Part shown: positions 16,271 to 24,309 of the stretch, in pieces
Position numbering within the stretch: position 1 is the stretch's first letter
Layout of the letters: each line of letters opens with the position of its first letter
Assembly: GCF_015182315.1 (NCBI RefSeq)
Contig: NZ_PRDL01000001.1
Span: 434,001 to 498,000 of the forward strand
Direction: 5' to 3'
Source of the DNA: Cellvibrio polysaccharolyticus
GTDB lineage: Bacteria; Pseudomonadota; Gammaproteobacteria; Pseudomonadales; Cellvibrionaceae
Length of the DNA: 64,000 nucleotides
The notes under the pieces: model-generated
Databases searched by the model: none
Told to the model about the DNA's origin: nothing
The model's input: the letters and a program-made list of their open reading frames with translations, nothing else
Translations under genes and position numbers: made by a program

Positions 16271-16909
16271 TTGAAAAAGATTCGTCTTGTAATTGCTGAC
16301 GATCATCCCGTAGTCATCGAAGGGTTACGGGCCATTTTGTTTCAGCAGAAAGACATGGAAATCATGGCCGAGGCGGACTCCGGAGAAAAGACCCTGGCAC
16401 TCGCCAGTCAATGGCGTCCTGATGTGGTACTGATGGATATGTCGATGCCAGGTATTTCCGGGATACGATTAATTCAGCAGTTGCGCCGACAGGTGCCACA
16501 AAGTGCTGTTCTGGCCATTAGTATCAATCGTGAAGAGCAATACACCGCGCCTGCCATTCGCGCCGGTGCGCAGGGTTTTATCGCCAAATCCCGACAGCCA
16601 CAGGATTTTATCGATGCCATTCGTCAGGTGGCGCGGGGTCAGGTTTTTATCAGTGCCGAGCTGGCCCAACGTATTGCGGTAGACAGTTTGCAAGGGCGCA
16701 CCAGCGGTTTGCCGCACGAATCCCTTACGGTTCGCGAGCGGCAGATTATGATCAAGCTGGCGCAAGGCAGGGGTGTGAGTGATATCGCCAAGCTGTTGCA
16801 CCTGAGCCCGAAAACCGTCAGTACCCATAAAACCCACATTCTCGACAAGATGGGTTTGAACAGTATTGCTGACCTGGTGCGCTACGCGATTACCTACGAT
16901 CTCCAGTAA
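16271..16909 (+). CDS. NarL/LuxR-family response regulator
   Basis: 212 residues. The TTG at 16271 is preferred over a GTG at 16241 because AAAGGA lies about 12 bases upstream and the protein then begins with KKIRLVIADDHPVV, the usual N-terminus. The receiver has Asp9/Asp10 and phospho-Asp56 in LMDMSMPGISG; the Lys motif is KSRQPQDF. The C-terminal HTH is LTVRERQIMIKLAQG, then SDIAKLLHLSPKTVSTHKTH. It resembles UvrY/GacA- or RcsB-type activators. No sensor kinase gene adjoins, so it is an orphan and its targets are unknown. Confidence 0.92.
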   Translation: MKKIRLVIADDHPVVIEGLRAILFQQKDMEIMAEADSGEKTLALASQWRPDVVLMDMSMPGISGIRLIQQLRRQVPQSAVLAISINREEQYTAPAIRAGAQGFIAKSRQPQDFIDAIRQVARGQVFISAELAQRIAVDSLQGRTSGLPHESLTVRERQIMIKLAQGRGVSDIAKLLHLSPKTVSTHKTHILDKMGLNSIADLVRYAITYDLQ

Positions 16910-16968
16910 CGTCTATGTCGCCGATTTCTTCGGTGGTATCCCTGTGTTGTGCAAGATCCCGGTGCTAA

Positions 16969-16998
16969 TTACCCTTCATTTTTCCGATGCACTATAAT
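16969..16998 (+). promoter_or_regulatory. Candidate sigma-70 promoter of gdx
   Basis: A perfect -10 box TATAAT lies at 16993-16998, with a weak -35 TTACCC at 16969-16974 (18-bp spacer). The predicted transcript starts about 17005, roughly 35 bases before the guanidine-II riboswitch. Confidence 0.6.
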
Positions 16999-17039
16999 GG
17001 TGCTTGCTAACTGTTGCTTCATAGCACAGGCAGCAAGCA

Positions 17040-17085
17040 GATTCAGGACGACCTCAATCTGTTTCCTGTCAACGGGGACGACCCC
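17040..17085 (+). promoter_or_regulatory. Guanidine-II (mini-ykkC) riboswitch
   Basis: Two small hairpins each close on an ACGA tetraloop, the hallmark of the mini-ykkC/guanidine-II class. P1 is 17040-17059: GATT pairs with AATC and AGG with CCT around loop 17048-17051, with one C-C mismatch. P2 is 17074-17085: GGGG-ACGA-CCCC. The linker is 14 bases. P2 ends 20 bases before the gdx ATG, consistent with control of translation start. The downstream gene is a guanidinium exporter of the Gdx/SugE type, the known target of this riboswitch class, which strongly supports the call. Confidence 0.88.
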
Positions 17086-17105
17086 TTCGGCGACGGACTT
17101 ACAGT

Positions 17106-17426
17106 ATGTCGTGGTTTATTCTTGTGATTGCGGGGTTGTTGGAGACCGGTTGGGCGATTGGCCTGAAATACACCGAGGGTTTTACCCGCTTGTGGCCCAG
17201 TGTATGGACAATAGCGGCAATGATTGTCAGCTTCTGGTTATTGGCATTTGCCATGAAGACCCTGCCGGTGGGCACTGCGTACGGTGTCTGGGTGGGCATT
17301 GGGGCGGTAGGTACGGTGATTCTCGGCATTGCGTTGTTTCATGAGCCGGTAAACCCGGCGCGGCTGATCAGCGTGGGGCTTATTATTCTGGGTATTATCG
17401 GTTTAAAGCTCTCGTCGGCTCACTGA
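17106..17426 (+). CDS. gdx: Guanidinium exporter Gdx (SugE-type SMR protein)
   Basis: 106 residues, four membrane helices, the standard length of small multidrug resistance proteins. The essential Glu13 is in AGLLETGWAIGLKYTEGF; WAIGLKYTxGF and the later GTAYGVWVGIGAVGT are SugE/Gdx-type rather than EmrE-type. The protein exports guanidinium ion by proton antiport as an antiparallel dimer. A guanidine-II riboswitch precedes it, so the SugE/Gdx assignment is firmer than from sequence alone. A Rho-independent terminator follows. Confidence 0.95.
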   Translation: MSWFILVIAGLLETGWAIGLKYTEGFTRLWPSVWTIAAMIVSFWLLAFAMKTLPVGTAYGVWVGIGAVGTVILGIALFHEPVNPARLISVGLIILGIIGLKLSSAH

Positions 17427-17486
17427 CAAACGGACAGAATGGCACCTGCCGTATAGCGTTGAAAAACTAAAAATCTGTCAACAATC

Positions 17487-17516
17487 CAGGGGTCGGCTTT
17501 GCCGGCCCTTTTTATT
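17487..17516 (+). terminator. Rho-independent terminator of gdx
   Basis: A 9-bp GC-rich stem (GGGGTCGGC with GCCGGCCCT, one G-T wobble inside and one at the base) around a TTT loop at about 17489-17509 is followed by a T-rich run. It lies 60 bases after the gdx stop, between gdx and the convergent MocR gene. Confidence 0.85.
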
Positions 17517-17522
17517 ATTCGG

Positions 17523-18941
17523 TCAGCTTTCCGGAAAAGAAGCCACCATTTTGCCCAGTAACGCCAGCGCCTGTTCGGTTTGTGGTGTGTGCGCATGCCC
17601 GTAGTTAAGTCGGATGCAATTTTCAAAACGCCGCGTCGCAGAAAATATCGGCCCCGGTGCAATGCTGATGCCTTGCGACAGCGCCATCGAAAACAACTTC
17701 AAACTATCCACCTGTTCCGGTAACTCCAGCCATAAAAAATAACCGCCCTCCGGGCGCGACACTTTGGTGGTGGGCGGAAAATGGCGGGCAATCGCCGCTT
17801 GCATCGCCTGCTGGCGGGTTTCCAGGGTGTAGCGCAATTTACGTAAATGACGATCGTAACCGCCGTGTTGCAGATAATCGGCAATCGCGCTTTGCGCGGG
17901 CACCGAAGGCGATAAGGTGGTCATGAGTTTCAAGCGGCTGACGGTTTCGGCGTAACGCCCGGCGGATACCCAACCAATGCGATAACCCGGGGCGAGGTTT
18001 TTTGAAAATGAACCGCAGTGCATAACCAGCCCCTTGCGATCAAAACTTTTTACCGGTTTGGGTGGCTCGCTACCAAAATACAACTCCCCGTAAACGTCGT
18101 CTTCAATCATGGGTACGTCGTGTTTTTCCAGCAGCTGATACAGCGTTTGCTTTTTTTCCTGGCTCAGGCTGGCGCCCAGCGGATTGTGCAAATGGCTCAT
18201 AAACCAGCAGGCTTTGATCGGTAAACGTTGCAGGCTGTCTTCGAGCGTTTCCAGATGGATTCCATCGCGCGGGTGCACCGGTATTTCTACCGCTTTTAAT
18301 TTAAGACGTTCCAGAATTTGTAGCGCGGCGTAGAAGGTGGGGGATTCAATCGCTACCAGATCACCGGGTTTGGTAACCGCTTGTAAACAGAGGTTAAGCG
18401 CTTCGAGCGCACCGTTGGTAATGATCAATTCATCCGACGATAGCATCACGCCGTGCATCATATAGCGCAGAGCAATTTGCCGGCGCAGCGCGGCGTTGCC
18501 GCTGGTCATGTCAGCAATAATTTGTGATGCCGGTAAATGGCGGATGGATTTATTCATAGAGCGCGCCAGACGCGCCAGTGGAAATAATTGCGGGCAGGGA
18601 AACGCTGAACCGAAAGGTACGGTATCCGGATCGCGCACCGAGCCAAGAATGGAAAAAATCAGCTCGCTGACATCCACGTCGGTAGTGTCGGTGATCCGGG
18701 CGCTGATGTCCGGTTCTGCCAGCGTGCCTTTGGCATGTGCGCGCACATAATACCCGGAGCGTGCCCGCGCCTGAATCAGCCCGCGCCGCTCCAGCAAATA
18801 ATACGCCTGGAAAACAGTAGACGGGCTGACCTTCCAGGTGCGGCTGGCGTTGCGTACCGAAGGCACTTTTTCATCGGCTGCCAATACCCCGCTATGAATC
18901 ATTTCGGCAATTTCGTCGGCGAATTTTTCATAAAGTTTCAT
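17523..18941 (-). CDS. MocR-family regulator (GntR HTH fused to aminotransferase domain)
   Basis: 472 residues. The N-terminal winged helix (about 1-68) has the GntR pattern KVPSVRNASRTWKVSPSTVFQAYYLLE followed by GLIQARARSGYYV. After a linker comes a fold-type I aminotransferase domain with SPTFYAALQI, MIEDDVYGEL and SFSKNLAPGYRIGW; the PLP lysine is Lys314. MocR proteins use PLP as an effector-sensing cofactor and usually have no enzyme activity. The gene starts 31 bases after ccoG ends, same strand, so the two are probably one operon. The regulated pathway is unknown; the ccoG upstream dyad is a candidate site. Confidence 0.92.
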   Translation of the reverse strand: MKLYEKFADEIAEMIHSGVLAADEKVPSVRNASRTWKVSPSTVFQAYYLLERRGLIQARARSGYYVRAHAKGTLAEPDISARITDTTDVDVSELIFSILGSVRDPDTVPFGSAFPCPQLFPLARLARSMNKSIRHLPASQIIADMTSGNAALRRQIALRYMMHGVMLSSDELIITNGALEALNLCLQAVTKPGDLVAIESPTFYAALQILERLKLKAVEIPVHPRDGIHLETLEDSLQRLPIKACWFMSHLHNPLGASLSQEKKQTLYQLLEKHDVPMIEDDVYGELYFGSEPPKPVKSFDRKGLVMHCGSFSKNLAPGYRIGWVSAGRYAETVSRLKLMTTLSPSVPAQSAIADYLQHGGYDRHLRKLRYTLETRQQAMQAAIARHFPPTTKVSRPEGGYFLWLELPEQVDSLKLFSMALSQGISIAPGPIFSATRRFENCIRLNYGHAHTPQTEQALALLGKMVASFPES

Positions 18942-18972
18942 GGCGGATCCTGTTGTGCACTATGCGTCTGTT

Positions 18973-20391
18973 TTAACGCGTGGGAAAAACAAACGTCGAG
19001 CTGCCTTCTGCCAGTGCTTTACCATCGGCATTATTTTGCACCACGAAGGTGAAAGGGATTGCGCCCTGGTAAAGGCTGCCATTCTGTTGCACTACCGATA
19101 CCGGCAGGTCAACAATTTCACCGGATGCCAGCGTAATACGGTACTGCCGCTGTAATTGCAGCCCGCCATCGTCGGGTTGGCGCAAGGCAATGTGGTAATG
19201 CGCTGCTTCATGGGTTTTGTTCATCAGCTTGAGGCGATACACATTCACAATATGGCCTTCGCTGTTTTTGCGATACAAGGTGCGGTCTTTAATGACATTC
19301 ACCGCTGTCAATTCGCGATCATACACAGTAAACGCCAGCGCGCCGCACATCAGTATCACTGCCGTGACATAGCCGAGCAGACGGGGGCGAAAACGCGGTG
19401 CCGCTTCGCCTGCCAGCGTGCGTTCAGAGGCGTAGCTGATCAGGCCGCGCGGGTAGTCCATTTTGTCCATCACCGAGTCGCAAGCATCAATACACGCAGC
19501 ACAGCCGATGCAGTCAATTTGCAAACCATCGCGGATATCAATGCCGGTTGGGCAAACCTGTACGCACAGGTAACAGTCCACACAGTCGCCCAGCCCTTTC
19601 GCCTGGTAGTCCTCTTCTTTTTTGCGCGAGCCGCGATTTTCGCCCCGTGTCGGGTTGTAAGAAACCGCCAGGGTGTCTTTGTCGTACATCACCGCCTGGA
19701 AGCGCGCATAGGGGCACATGTGCACGCACACTTTTTCTCGCAACCAGCCGGCGTTGCCGTAGGTAAACAAGCCGATAAAAAATACCCAGAAGGCACTGGC
19801 GGTAAACCATTGCCCGGTAAGTATGTCGGCGGTGAGTTCCCGCACCGGTACGAAGTAGCCGATAAAAGCGATGCCGGTGGCCAGGCTCATCGCCAGCCAT
19901 AAGCCGTGTTTGGCGGTGCGCTTGGCCAGTTTGTTAAACGACCAGGGCGCTTTGTCCAATTTGATACGCTGCAGGCGATCACCCTCGGTGACTTTTTCTG
20001 CCCACATAAAGGCCCAGGTCCAGGTGCTTTGCGGGCAGGCATAACCGCACCAGATGCGACCGGCATACACCGTGACCGCGAAGAGCGCGAAAGCGCTGAT
20101 AATCAGCAGGGCAGATAGCAGGGTGAGATCTTGCGGCCAGAAAGTCGCGTTAAACACATGGAATTTGCGCTCGCCCAAATCCCACAGCACCGCCTGCCGC
20201 CCCTCCATATTCAGCCAGGAGGTACCAAAAAATAATACCGCCAGACTGCCTGCTACCGCGAGGCGCCAGTTGCGGAAGCGGCCGGTAAAGCTGCGGGTGT
20301 GAATGGGCTCGCCGGTCTGTGCCGGTGTTTTACGAGCTTTGCCAGCGGTCGGTGTGGCTGGCAGTAGGTGTACAGGAATCGTTTCACTCAT
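18973..20391 (-). CDS. ccoG: Cytochrome c oxidase accessory protein CcoG (FixG/RdxA)
   Basis: 472 residues, the family's usual length. About five membrane segments, at roughly 46-62, 90-110, 162-182, 196-216 and 340-358, surround two ferredoxin-like clusters: CVDCYLCVQVCPTGIDI and CIGCAACIDACDSVM. WCGYACPQSTWTWAF and CVHMCPYARFQ are also typical. The C-terminal 110 residues form a periplasmic Ig-like domain. CcoG is implicated in copper reduction during assembly of cbb3-type oxidase. The ccoNOP and ccoHIS genes are not in this window, so here it is separated from its usual partners and followed by a MocR regulator. A GGGAG ribosome site precedes the ATG. Confidence 0.94.
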   Translation of the reverse strand: MSETIPVHLLPATPTAGKARKTPAQTGEPIHTRSFTGRFRNWRLAVAGSLAVLFFGTSWLNMEGRQAVLWDLGERKFHVFNATFWPQDLTLLSALLIISAFALFAVTVYAGRIWCGYACPQSTWTWAFMWAEKVTEGDRLQRIKLDKAPWSFNKLAKRTAKHGLWLAMSLATGIAFIGYFVPVRELTADILTGQWFTASAFWVFFIGLFTYGNAGWLREKVCVHMCPYARFQAVMYDKDTLAVSYNPTRGENRGSRKKEEDYQAKGLGDCVDCYLCVQVCPTGIDIRDGLQIDCIGCAACIDACDSVMDKMDYPRGLISYASERTLAGEAAPRFRPRLLGYVTAVILMCGALAFTVYDRELTAVNVIKDRTLYRKNSEGHIVNVYRLKLMNKTHEAAHYHIALRQPDDGGLQLQRQYRITLASGEIVDLPVSVVQQNGSLYQGAIPFTFVVQNNADGKALAEGSSTFVFPTR

Positions 20392-20444
20392 GGGGTTGCT
20401 CCCGGTGATGTTGCAAGGCTAACCGGGGCGAACTATGCGCTTGC

Positions 20445-20463
20445 ATCTGTACCAATAACAGAT
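20445..20463. promoter_or_regulatory. Dyad upstream of ccoG-mocR, candidate operator
   Basis: ATCTGT (20445-20450) and ACAGAT (20458-20463) form a perfect 6-bp inverted repeat around ACCAATA, 54-72 bases before the ccoG ATG. It contains CTGTACCA, close in style to sites of GntR/MocR-type proteins, and the second gene of the operon encodes such a protein. Autoregulation is inference. Confidence 0.4.
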
Positions 20464-20595
20464 TCAGCTATTGGAGAAAACACCGTATCAGATGGAGGGA
20501 AGCTGCTGTTAAAACGGGGTTTTCGAGGTGTTTCAGACCGCTTCGCGGAGCGGGTTGCGCAGGGCAGGGGCGTTGTGGGGCGGTTGTTCAGAAGG

Positions 20596-20630
20596 GAAAA
20601 ATCACCGGCATTGCTTGTAATGCCGGTGAT
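20596..20630 (-). terminator. Rho-independent terminator of the glycan cassette
   Basis: A perfect 12-bp stem, ATCACCGGCATT (20601-20612) with AATGCCGGTGAT (20619-20630), has a 6-nt loop. On the minus strand it is followed by a T-run (TTTTTCCC) and lies 17 bases after the stop of the large glycosyltransferase gene. Confidence 0.88.
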
Positions 20631-20646
20631 TGCGGCGCTTGAAGGA

Positions 20647-23600
20647 TCAGTCGGGCAGCCAGATTTTGCGCCAGTTTTGCTGGATGTTGTCGCTTTCCAG
20701 CATCCAGTGTTTATAAACCAGCGCTTGCAGGTCATCACCCATTTTTGCCGTAGCATCCATATCAGCCAGGTGCATACGAATGGCGTCTACCCAATCACGG
20801 AAACGGTTTTTAACCCGTGTTACCGGGAATGACGGGTCCTGGTAACAGCGGATATCACTGCAAATTACCGGGAAGCCGCAAGCGCCGTATTCCAGCAAGC
20901 GCAAATTACTTTTGCACTCGTTGAACACGTTGACCTCGACCGGAGCCAGTGCCAGGTCCAGATTCAAACTGGCCAATTTCGCCGGGTATTGGCTGATCGG
21001 AATACCGGTATGGTATTCATGCACGTAAGGGCGGATTTTTTCCGGGCACATGCCGAAGAATACCCACTCCACTTCGTCGGCCAGCTCTTTCACCACATCA
21101 ATAATCAAATCGAGGTCGCCGGTGTGGCTGATACCGCCCGCCCAACCCACACGCGGTTTGGCTGAGGTGCGGCGCTGGCTGCCGAGGTCTTTCCACCAGG
21201 AGGATGGCAAGCGGTTTTCCATGACCCGGATGTCGCTGTGGAAACCGGCAAAGGCTTCTGCCAGTGCCTCTGTAGAAACGACAAAGCGGTCAACGAACCC
21301 CATGGCTTTGCGCAGGCTTTTAACAATGTCTTTCGGCAAATGTTTGCGGTGGATACTTTTCAGCGGCAGGTTGGGCAGGTAGTCGTCCAGTTCGTAAATT
21401 TTAAACGCACGGGAAAACGCCTGGCTGCGGCGCATGGCGTCCAGGCGCTCCGGGCGGGTTTGTCGCTGGAAAATAATGGTGTCTGGCGAGAAGCGCTCCA
21501 GTAGCGTTGGCTGCAGCAGTTGCTGTGACATGGCGCCCTGAATCAGCCCGGCCGCATGCATGGCATGGAACGGTTGGATAACCCGGTAGTTTCCGCAACC
21601 ATCGCTGTCTGCCGGGTGAGCCAATACAACCGGCAGCGGGCGCCAGCTTTGCAAGGGTTGCCAGGAAAGTTGCGGTTCGGCCAGTTCGAAACCGGGTTCA
21701 GCGCGTAAGGTAAAGCCGGGGTTGTAGGCCTGGTCTCTGGCCAGCACCGGCAGCCAGCGTTGATACATGGCGTCTTCTTCTTCCAGCGACGGGTTGCTGG
21801 TGGCAGTTTCGTCCATCAACAGCTGTACGCGGGGCGTCCAGACATTCAGATATCCCGCCTGCTGTAACCTGAGGCACAAATCGACATCGACCCAGCGGGA
21901 TATCAGCGGGTCCTGATCAAACCCGTCAGCCTGGAGAAATAACTCCTTGCGCAGCAGCAGACATTCGCGGCTGACCGCCGAATAGTTCTGCTCGACTTGC
22001 AAACGCTGCATGTAGCCCGGGTCTTTGTGATCGCGACCGGCAAAGGCGCGTCCCGCCGGGCCGCCCAAACCGGTCAGCAAACCTGCATGGCGTATTTTGC
22101 CGTCGGCAGATAACAGCTTGGCGCCAACCGCGCCAACTTCCGGCCGCAGGCCATGGTTGAGTAATTGTTGCAGCCAATCCTTGCCGATGATGCCGGCACC
22201 GGCGCCCAACCACAGCAGAAAATCGCCACGGGCTTGTTGCGCTGCGGCGTTACAAATTTCCACTTCCGGCGTGCTGGCATCAAAGCGCAGCACGCGCAGT
22301 TGCGGAATGTTCATGGCCTCAATGCCGGCCAGCCACTGACAGACGTTGTCTTGTTGGTTGCCATGATCCAGCAATAACACTTCGTAATTACTGTAACTGG
22401 TGTTCTCCAGCAGGGTTTCAATACAGCGTTGCGTTTGTACCAACTGCTCTTTAACCACCACCAGAATACTGACCGACGCTTGCAAAGTGTGGTGGTAATC
22501 CAGCTGATAGCGACCGGGCAAATGGCTGTTAATAACAGCGTCCGGATAACCGCGCACCTGTAAATGCTGCTGGATGACTTGCTGCTCGTCGGGGTTGTCT
22601 TGCAGGGCAAACACGGCACTGCTCAGCAAGGGTTCGCTGATGTGTCCGATGGAGGCCAGGCCGTATTGTTCGACCAGCCGTAATTGATACTCCAGTTCAA
22701 AAGCCGTACCGGCAGCTTCGTTGAAGCCGCCCTGATCCAGCAATATATTCCGGCGCAGCAGCCAGTGGCGTGACTGCGCGGCGGGAAAGCTGAGCAGCAA
22801 GTCCAGATTGATATCCGGGCGCAACAGCAAGCCCGGCTCACCATCGGCGAGCGTCAGGATCTCATCGGCGTAAACGGCGAGGCACGTCTCGGGGGCATCC
22901 AGTAAATCCAGCGCCGCAATCATTAAGCCGCTCGCGGTAAATTCGACACCAGCTTTAGCCACCATCACCCAGGCCGCATCGGTTAATTGCAGAGCCTGAT
23001 TAATACTGGCTACCGGATTAGCGGTATTCAGTGGCAGGGTGCGATGAGTCTCGGCAACTGTCGCACTTGCTGACAAGACAACCGCATTCGCTTTGCGATA
23101 CAAACTGATGTCATCAAGGCTGTTCAGTGTTTTATCTACTGCCGCCTGGTCGCCATCGCTGTCCAGCAGCAGCACAGTAAAGTCGGGTTGATGAGTCGTT
23201 TCAGACAACCGCTGTTCCATCAACGATTTTTGCACCGGGTCAGGCTTGCGCACGCCCAGCCAGTCGGACAGGGAAACGCTGCCAAAACCGGCTGCACGGT
23301 GAATAGCTTGCAGCACATCCACCGGTTTGAAAACGCGTGCCTTGAGCTGGGTAATCGGCGCAACCTGCACCATGCGATTATTGCCGGTGGTGCGATACCA
23401 GCCGAGGTCGCGAATCGCCTTGCGGAAATTGGCGTGGCCTTGCTCACCAATACCGGCCTGATCTCTACCTTGTTGGCTGAATTGAAGTTTGGATACCCGG
23501 AATTTGGTCAGTGGCTTCGCCAGAAAAGCCAGATTGCCGCGCTGTAACAATTTCACATAAAGCGCCAGATCCCCGACCCACTCAATGGCCTTGCCGTTGA

Positions 23601-24168
23601 GTGACATCAACTCACTGATCATTTCCATAAGATCATCGCGTCTGGCCAGCACACAGCTGGGCTCACCGATAAAGTTAATGGTGTGATCACCGAGAAAAGA
23701 AACCAGCTCGGGGCCATTTATAATGACATCCGAGGCGAATGGAAAGCGGGTCGCCAGAATGTCCGGTAATGGTTCACCGTCTTCATCAATACGCTGACGC
23801 CGGGAAGAAACCAAAGCGATGTCCGGCTCGCTTTCGATCGCGGCTACCAGAGAGGCAATAGCATCCGGCTCCAGTACATCATCGTCGTGCAGGAGTTTGA
23901 TATATTTACCCTTGGCCTTTTTTATACCTTTCGCTGTGCTAACGGTTTCGCCCAGGCGGAGCCCATTTTTAAAATAATGAATAGGAAAATCGGCTTGCTC
24001 CTGCTTTTGTTGGAGCAATGTGGCGATATCGCCATCTGTACTATCATCACAAACAATAAGTTCAAGTTCGGAATAACTCTGACTGAGCAAACTGTCCAGT
24101 ACTTGCTCCATATATTGAAGCTTATAAGCTGGCATGATAACGCTGACCAGAGAGGGTTTACTTGTCAT
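20647..24168 (-). CDS. Giant three-part glycosyltransferase (GT2-GT2-GT4-like)
   Basis: 1173 residues. Domain 1 (about 7-250) is a GT-A family 2 transferase: SVIMPAYKLQYMEQVLDSLL, the nucleotide-binding VCDDS, and LLHDDDVLEP as the DxD. Domain 2 (about 560-800) is a second, more divergent family 2 unit (SILVVVKEQLVQTQRC, SRWVDVDLCLRLQQAGY). The C-terminal third (about 850-1173) is GT-B/GT4-like (RVGWAGGISHTGDLDL, WVFFGMCPE, LEYGACGFPVICSD). Such proteins build several linkages of one glycan, as flagellin glycosyltransferases and O-antigen polymerising enzymes do. It is the last gene of the minus-strand cassette and has its own terminator. No membrane segment was seen, so it probably acts in the cytoplasm. 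Confidence 0.85.
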   Translation of the reverse strand: MTSKPSLVSVIMPAYKLQYMEQVLDSLLSQSYSELELIVCDDSTDGDIATLLQQKQEQADFPIHYFKNGLRLGETVSTAKGIKKAKGKYIKLLHDDDVLEPDAIASLVAAIESEPDIALVSSRRQRIDEDGEPLPDILATRFPFASDVIINGPELVSFLGDHTINFIGEPSCVLARRDDLMEMISELMSLNGKAIEWVGDLALYVKLLQRGNLAFLAKPLTKFRVSKLQFSQQGRDQAGIGEQGHANFRKAIRDLGWYRTTGNNRMVQVAPITQLKARVFKPVDVLQAIHRAAGFGSVSLSDWLGVRKPDPVQKSLMEQRLSETTHQPDFTVLLLDSDGDQAAVDKTLNSLDDISLYRKANAVVLSASATVAETHRTLPLNTANPVASINQALQLTDAAWVMVAKAGVEFTASGLMIAALDLLDAPETCLAVYADEILTLADGEPGLLLRPDINLDLLLSFPAAQSRHWLLRRNILLDQGGFNEAAGTAFELEYQLRLVEQYGLASIGHISEPLLSSAVFALQDNPDEQQVIQQHLQVRGYPDAVINSHLPGRYQLDYHHTLQASVSILVVVKEQLVQTQRCIETLLENTSYSNYEVLLLDHGNQQDNVCQWLAGIEAMNIPQLRVLRFDASTPEVEICNAAAQQARGDFLLWLGAGAGIIGKDWLQQLLNHGLRPEVGAVGAKLLSADGKIRHAGLLTGLGGPAGRAFAGRDHKDPGYMQRLQVEQNYSAVSRECLLLRKELFLQADGFDQDPLISRWVDVDLCLRLQQAGYLNVWTPRVQLLMDETATSNPSLEEEDAMYQRWLPVLARDQAYNPGFTLRAEPGFELAEPQLSWQPLQSWRPLPVVLAHPADSDGCGNYRVIQPFHAMHAAGLIQGAMSQQLLQPTLLERFSPDTIIFQRQTRPERLDAMRRSQAFSRAFKIYELDDYLPNLPLKSIHRKHLPKDIVKSLRKAMGFVDRFVVSTEALAEAFAGFHSDIRVMENRLPSSWWKDLGSQRRTSAKPRVGWAGGISHTGDLDLIIDVVKELADEVEWVFFGMCPEKIRPYVHEYHTGIPISQYPAKLASLNLDLALAPVEVNVFNECKSNLRLLEYGACGFPVICSDIRCYQDPSFPVTRVKNRFRDWVDAIRMHLADMDATAKMGDDLQALVYKHWMLESDNIQQNWRKIWLPD

Positions 24169-24309
24169 TCCGTATTACCTTGTATTGTGAATGTTGAACA
24201 GTTTCATCACTGCGTAGAACAGTTATTCTGTTTGGCCGGTCAGTTATGCTGAGTCTGTATGTTACACAATGGCGCTCAGCAAGATCGTCTGACGCCAGAT
24301 GATCTCCGT

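Noticed and set aside
16949..17344. 131-residue frame overlapping the riboswitch and gdx
   Set aside because: It crosses the riboswitch and the gdx gene in another frame; Cys-rich random translation.
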